NCBI GenBank assembly: GCA_020027255.1
Contig: JAHRAP010000079.1
Coordinates: 1 to 17,843, forward strand
Reading direction: 5' to 3'
Source: Nitrosopumilaceae archaeon
GTDB lineage: Archaea > Thermoproteota > Nitrososphaeria > Nitrososphaerales > Nitrosopumilaceae
Length of the DNA: 17,843 nucleotides
The translations under genes and the position numbers were made by a program. The notes below the pieces were generated by a model, which had not been told where the DNA came from, did no database searches, and was given only the letters and a program-made list of their open reading frames with translations. Each line of letters begins with the position of its first letter. The first letter of the stretch is position 1. Below are positions 13,827-17,843 of this stretch, piece by piece.

Positions 13827-14408
13827 TTGTTACTCCATTTTATTTTTTTATTAAAAGAAAAAGAAAAATTACAGCACCAAGATGACTATGCCTATATAAA
13901 AGAAATGTCCAAATTTTATAAATTTTGGATCCAAAAAAATTTTTTAGTTGATGTTGAAATAAATTGCGATGTATTGATAGCCAATAAGAGGAACATCATT
14001 CAAAGATTAGATATACCATTACTTATGAAAGATCATTTTACTAGAGATAAAAACACATATCATTTTTATCTATGTTATTTTAAACCAATTTGGACTGACT
14101 GTTCGTGTGATGGATATCATGCAGAAAATTTTGGTATGACATGGTGGCAATACACAAAAGATAATTGCTATGATCCTCAATTAGTACAAAAAAACTGTGC
14201 CATTGTATCTCATGAAATATCACATGAATTATTGCGCCAACAAAAAAATAAAAAATATATTGATATTGTTCACCAAATATGGTCCGAACATCTTTTCGGT
14301 GAATTAAAATTTCAACAATACGACGAAAATTTTTGTGTTACTGAAAATGATTCTAAATTTTTAACAATAGACGCATCAAAATTCAATATATCAGCATTTT
14401 GTCATTGA
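13827..14408 (+). CDS. Putative metal-dependent hydrolase/protease-like protein with an HExxHE motif
   Basis: The protein has up to 193 residues. The segment VSHEISHELLRQ gives H129-E130-x-x-H133-E134, the zincin pattern of metalloproteases, in a helix-like context. Before it comes a cysteine- and aromatic-rich region (IWTDCSCDGYHAENFGMTWWQY) with C92, C94 and H98, which may bind another metal. It does not match a family I can name, so protease activity is inference. TTG at 13827 is the only upstream start (next ATG at 13905). It lies one base after the Lrp-type gene, so the two are probably co-transcribed. Its last 18 bases overlap the convergent gene. Confidence 0.7.
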   Translation: MLLHFIFLLKEKEKLQHQDDYAYIKEMSKFYKFWIQKNFLVDVEINCDVLIANKRNIIQRLDIPLLMKDHFTRDKNTYHFYLCYFKPIWTDCSCDGYHAENFGMTWWQYTKDNCYDPQLVQKNCAIVSHEISHELLRQQKNKKYIDIVHQIWSEHLFGELKFQQYDENFCVTENDSKFLTIDASKFNISAFCH

Positions 14409-15023
14409 ATAAATTCTATTTTCAAAATTAGCCATTTTAAAATTTATTTTGTTTTCTATATCTGTATCTCGAGACTTGCTTAATTTTTCTAATTCTAATA
14501 ACGCATCGCCTTTAAATCCAACTGAAGTTCCATATATTGCCTCAGATAGCATTGTGCCATGTTCGCCTTTTTTTAAATCATCCATAACATCATAAAATTT
14601 GATAATTTCTTTTTTAGTAACAGAATTTCCAATTGATTTGTTAAATGCTATTGCAGTATACATTCCATTATTTTTAACTGCTACTGGAATTTTATGGTTT
14701 TTTCCAGATTTGCCAGGTACATATTCATTAATTAGAATTTCGCATTTATGATACATACTAGAAATGTATGCAAAGAATCTATATTGCGCATATTTACCTA
14801 GTTGATCATTTTCGCAGTCGACAAAAATTCTATGTAATAGTTCTAACGCTTGATCATTCATACTTTGTAATCTATCATCTATTCTTCCTCTCTCAAGTAA
14901 ATCAGATCCACAATCTTTTGCAATAAGTTCAAGTATCACTTCTGGAAGATTGTAATTTTTTAGTGCTGCTACATATGCTCCAGCTTGCGACATGCCAAAC
15001 TTAGGAAATCCTTTATTCACCAT
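14391..15023 (-). CDS. Conserved-looking helical protein of unknown function
   Basis: The protein has 210 residues with no membrane segment and no signal peptide. It is predicted to be mostly helical. Stretches that look structured include KFGMSQAGAYVAALKNYNL, LELLHRIFVDCENDQLGKYA and FFAYISSMYHKCEILINEYV. I do not recognise the family or a catalytic motif. It starts with ATG (MVNKGFPKFGM) and its upstream region is shared with divergent aconitase (121-base gap). The stop codon and last codons overlap the end of the HExxHE gene by 18 bases on the opposite strand. Confidence 0.75.
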   Translation of the reverse strand: MVNKGFPKFGMSQAGAYVAALKNYNLPEVILELIAKDCGSDLLERGRIDDRLQSMNDQALELLHRIFVDCENDQLGKYAQYRFFAYISSMYHKCEILINEYVPGKSGKNHKIPVAVKNNGMYTAIAFNKSIGNSVTKKEIIKFYDVMDDLKKGEHGTMLSEAIYGTSVGFKGDALLELEKLSKSRDTDIENKINFKMANFENRIYSMTKC

Positions 15024-15113
15024 TTTATCACCAAAAATAATTAAATAATAATACTACACATTCCATTTTTATTGATTGTGTATATGAGTTTGTGCATATA
15101 TTTGTTCGGAAAA

Positions 15114-15126
15114 TTTATTTATAAAT
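15114..15126 (+). promoter_or_regulatory. TATA box of the aconitase gene
   Basis: TTTATTTATAAAT lies 19-31 bases before the ATG at 15145 in the 121-base gap between divergent genes. Confidence 0.55.
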
Positions 15127-15144
15127 CAATTAACACTGATAAAG

Positions 15145-17406
15145 ATGGTTATGAATTTAATAAATCTAGCAGATATCTCAAAAATTTATCGAAATTCATA
15201 TGCTCGAATTATGAACTATACTAAGAAAAATAACAGGCCGCTTACATTAACTGAAAAAATACTGATAGGCCATATTCCTGAAATGCCTAACAAATTGAAA
15301 TGTGGAGAAAGTTATATTTTCATGAAACCTGATAGGGTAGCATTACAAGACGTTACTGGACAAATGACTATTTTACAATTTATGCAAACAAAATTAAAAT
15401 CAACTAAAGTACACACAACTATTCATTGTGATCATCTTATACGTGCAAAATCCAATGATGAATATGATACTCACGACTCAATAATTGAAAATAAAGAAGT
15501 ATTCGAATTTTTAGAATCTGCTTGCGGTAAATACTCAATCGGTTTCTGGAAACCTGGAGCTGGAATAATACATCAAGTTGTTTTTGAAAATTATGCTTTT
15601 CCTGGAGGTTTTATGATAGGTACCGATTCACATACACCAAATGCAGGTGGACTTGGCATGTTGTCTATGGGTGTAGGTGGAATGGATGCAGCTGAAACAA
15701 TGGCGGGTTTGCTATTACATATATTATATCCTAAACGCATAGGGGTTCATTTAATTGGAAAACTAAATGGTTGGGCAGCTCCTAAAGATATCATCCTTTA
15801 CATTGCTCAAAAACTAAAAGTATCTGGAGGAACAAATTCTATCATAGAATATTTTGGATGTGGAACAAAATCAATAAGCTGTACTGGAAAAGCTACAATA
15901 ACTAATATGGGTGCTGAAATTGGTGCTACTAGTTCTATTTTCCCATATGATGAAAGGATGGAAATTTATTTGAGATCTACAGGACGCAACAATATTGCAG
16001 AACTAGCTAGCATGAACAAAAAATTACTTGTATCAGATCAAGAAATAGAAGAAAATCCTACTAAATATTTCGACCAAGTAATAGAACTAGATCTTTCATT
16101 ATTAGAACCTCATATCACTGGTCCACATACGCCAGATCTTTCAAGATCTATTTCTAGTGTTGTAAATGATATAAAAATTAACAAATATGTAAACATAATA
16201 TCCTCTGCATTGATTGGAAGTTGTACAAATTCTTCATATGAAGATATGTCTCAAGCAGCTGATTTGGCTAAACAAGCTAAATTAAAAGGAATTAAAATAA
16301 AAATTCCGCTTCTAATCACTCCTGGCTCGAAACAAATCAAAACTACTATGGAACGTGATGGACAACTAAATATATTAAGATCTATCGGAGCTACGGTTCT
16401 CGCAAATGCATGTGGTCCGTGTATTGGACAATGGAAAAGAAATATTACTGATACTGATAATACTATAGTCACTTCATTTAATAGAAATTTTCCTGGTAGA
16501 AATGATGGGAAAATAGCAACAATGAATTTTATAGGTAGTCCACAAATCATCGTAGCATTAGCTTTGGCAGGAAATCTATCATTCAATCCAATTAAAGACA
16601 ATCTTTTAACTATAGATGGTGCTAAAGTAAAACTAGATCCTCCTAACACTCAATCTGAAGTACCACCTATAGGTTTTACTCAAATTAATGAATCTTATAT
16701 ACCTCCATCAAAAAATAAAAATAAACAAATCATTTTAAATGTAAATAGTACTAGACTACAAAAAATAACTCCATTTGATGAATGGGATGGCGCGGATTAT
16801 ACACATCTTTTTATTTTAGCTAAAGTTAAAGGTAAATGTACTACAGATCATATATCTCCTGCCGGTCCATGGTTAACATATAGAGGACATCTGGATAAAT
16901 TGAGTGACAACATGTTATTAGGGGCAACAAATTATTATAATGATAAAATTGGAAAAGGTATAAACGCACTCACCGGTGAGTTAGAATTTTATTCACAGAT
17001 CGCTAGGCAATATAAATCTAAAAAAATTAGATGGGTCATAATAGGAGAAAACAATTATGGTGAAGGCAGTAGTAGAGAACATGCTGCCATGTCTCCTAGA
17101 TATTTGGGTTGTGTTGTCATAATCGCAAAAAGCTTTGCACGTATACACGAAAATAATTTAAAGAAGCAAGGCATACTAGCTTTAAAGTTTACTAACGCTC
17201 AAGACTATTATAAAATATGCGAAAGAGATCAATTAGATATTGTGGGATTAAATGAAATACGACCTGGAAAAGCGGTAAAATGTTTAATAACAAACCAAAA
17301 CAAAAGCGAAACTATATTTTTAAGTCATTCATATGACGATCTTCAATTAAATTGGTTTCGTTCTGGCTCAGCTCTTAATGTGATAAAATCTACTGCAGAA
17401 CATTAA
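15145..17406 (+). CDS. acn: Aconitate hydratase (aconitase, mitochondrial-like type)
   Basis: Aconitase interconverts citrate and isocitrate through cis-aconitate using a [4Fe-4S] cluster. The protein has 753 residues, close to mitochondrial aconitase. The three cluster cysteines are C360 (LIGSCTNSSYEDM), C423 and C426 (NACGPCIGQW), with the same 63 and 3 residue spacing as in mitochondrial aconitase. Substrate and cluster motifs include MIGTDSHTPNAGGLG, GVGGMDAAETMAG and, in the swivelling C-terminal domain, TDHISPAGPW and GENNYGEGSSREHAA. No gap or frameshift is seen. In ammonia-oxidising archaea it serves the oxidative or incomplete TCA pathway. A second ATG at 15151 is an equally good start. 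Confidence 0.97.
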   Translation: MVMNLINLADISKIYRNSYARIMNYTKKNNRPLTLTEKILIGHIPEMPNKLKCGESYIFMKPDRVALQDVTGQMTILQFMQTKLKSTKVHTTIHCDHLIRAKSNDEYDTHDSIIENKEVFEFLESACGKYSIGFWKPGAGIIHQVVFENYAFPGGFMIGTDSHTPNAGGLGMLSMGVGGMDAAETMAGLLLHILYPKRIGVHLIGKLNGWAAPKDIILYIAQKLKVSGGTNSIIEYFGCGTKSISCTGKATITNMGAEIGATSSIFPYDERMEIYLRSTGRNNIAELASMNKKLLVSDQEIEENPTKYFDQVIELDLSLLEPHITGPHTPDLSRSISSVVNDIKINKYVNIISSALIGSCTNSSYEDMSQAADLAKQAKLKGIKIKIPLLITPGSKQIKTTMERDGQLNILRSIGATVLANACGPCIGQWKRNITDTDNTIVTSFNRNFPGRNDGKIATMNFIGSPQIIVALALAGNLSFNPIKDNLLTIDGAKVKLDPPNTQSEVPPIGFTQINESYIPPSKNKNKQIILNVNSTRLQKITPFDEWDGADYTHLFILAKVKGKCTTDHISPAGPWLTYRGHLDKLSDNMLLGATNYYNDKIGKGINALTGELEFYSQIARQYKSKKIRWVIIGENNYGEGSSREHAAMSPRYLGCVVIIAKSFARIHENNLKKQGILALKFTNAQDYYKICERDQLDIVGLNEIRPGKAVKCLITNQNKSETIFLSHSYDDLQLNWFRSGSALNVIKSTAEH

Positions 17407-17482
17407 TTATTTTATCATAGATTGAATAATTATTTATTACTTCTATTCTACATTTTGATCCTATTTATTTAATTCATATTAG

Positions 17483-17629
17483 TGGGGCCGACCGGAGTTG
17501 AACCGGTGATCTACGGGTCACTGCAGCTCCAAACTTACATCATCTTTCATCAGTAATCCATTTTTGCTTCTGGAGCCCCTAGCGGTGATTGATCATCACT
17601 GTCGCCATACCTGGCTAGGCAACGACCCC
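17483..17629 (-). tRNA. tRNA-Trp (CCA) with two introns
   Basis: The ends give acceptor GGGGTCG/CGGCCCC, D-stem GCC/GGC, T-arm ACCGG-TTCAACT-CCGGT and discriminator A. The gene is 147 bases, far too long. Removing 51 bases (17519-17569) at the canonical 37/38 site restores loop CTCCAG-A with anticodon CCA. Removing a further 22 bases (about 17579-17600) from inside the 5' side of the anticodon stem restores ACGGG/CCCGT. The mature RNA is then 74 bases. The smaller intron forms the hairpin GTGAT-GATCA-ATCAC. In the larger one, TGGAG can pair with the anticodon CTCCA, as in archaeal splicing substrates. It also holds TGATGA-like sequence, reminiscent of the C/D guide in some archaeal tRNA-Trp introns, but the boxes are not convincing. 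Confidence 0.92.
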
Positions 17630-17709
17630 ACAAGTATTAGATACACTACTAAAATTTAACTCATTTTAACCAAAGCTTAATTTAGAAATTAGAACAGAAT
17701 TAATTTATT

Positions 17710-17843
17710 ATGCATACAATGTTGTTATTTTTCATTATAATTGTAATAATTTGTACAGTTTCATTTATACTACAATTTTCTTTGGAATCTTTGTTTACGC
17801 TATCCCATTCAACAGATTCCATCAATCTAGAGTATATTAAATA
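17710..17843 (+). CDS. Partial membrane-anchored protein, cut by the window end
   Basis: An ATG opens a frame that stays open to the last base (44 full codons). A hydrophobic helix (MLLFFIIIVIICTVSFIL) immediately follows MHT, then a polar stretch (SLESLFTLSHSTDSINLEY). This looks like a signal anchor at the start of an extracytoplasmic or membrane protein. An AT-rich CTTAATTTA lies about 26-34 bases upstream and could be its TATA box. Too little is present to name it. Confidence 0.5.
   Translation, partial: MHTMLLFFIIIVIICTVSFILQFSLESLFTLSHSTDSINLEYIK

Noticed and set aside
16251..16649. 132-aa frame on the - strand within aconitase
   Set aside because: It is an antisense shadow of a clearly coding, conserved aconitase region containing the Fe-S cysteines.
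17519..17569. Full box C/D guide RNA in the large tRNA-Trp intron
   Set aside because: TGATGA-like and CTGA sequences overlap each other and a convincing D box at a proper distance is lacking, so it is mentioned only as a resemblance.

Overview
The window comes from an ammonia-oxidising archaeon of the Nitrososphaerota (Thaumarchaeota), most likely the marine group I.1a / Nitrosopumilaceae. The evidence is an archaeal ammonia monooxygenase cluster with amoB transcribed divergently from amoC-amoX-amoA, very AT-rich DNA, archaeal TATA boxes about 20-32 bases upstream of start codons (largely leaderless transcripts), archaeal-type TrpRS and PheRS, archaeal-type CoaD, and tRNA genes with introns at canonical and non-canonical positions.

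Layout. 1-639 is a C-poor, G-rich minisatellite with a 21-base unit and a 250-base higher-order repeat. It runs into the 3' end of a small membrane-protein reading frame (625-717). 800-4270 is the amo region: a one-helix 88-aa membrane protein (candidate AmoY/AmoZ-type subunit), a convergent membrane-anchored extracytoplasmic protein, amoB (-), then amoC, amoX and amoA (+). 4391-5260 is a solitary Dam-like adenine methyltransferase. 5263-7715 mixes tRNA-Thr, a doubly interrupted tRNA-Leu, an RHH-like/zinc protein, a winged-helix protein with a degenerate B12-binding-like domain, tRNA-Ile with an intron, a redoxin and tRNA-Ala. 7777-9116 holds a 34-aa membrane microprotein, coaD and two small unknown genes. 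9113-13342 is an aminoacyl-tRNA synthetase block: trpS and pheS-pheT diverge from a 40-base gap containing a perfect palindromic TATA element. 13343-13585 contains a candidate structured RNA. 13586-15023 holds a stand-alone Lrp/AsnC ligand-binding domain, an HExxH protein and a convergent unknown gene. 15145-17406 is aconitase. 17483-17629 is tRNA-Trp with two introns, followed by a membrane-protein gene cut by the window end.

How it works together. The amo genes supply the membrane copper enzyme that oxidises ammonia to hydroxylamine, and each of amoB, amoC, amoX and amoA appears to have its own promoter. Aconitase (central carbon metabolism), CoaD (coenzyme A) and the translation genes are housekeeping. 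The least explained elements are the minisatellite next to the amo cluster, the RNA-like segment after pheT, the multiple tRNA introns, the B12-like regulator lacking the cobalamin-ligand histidine, and the short membrane proteins.
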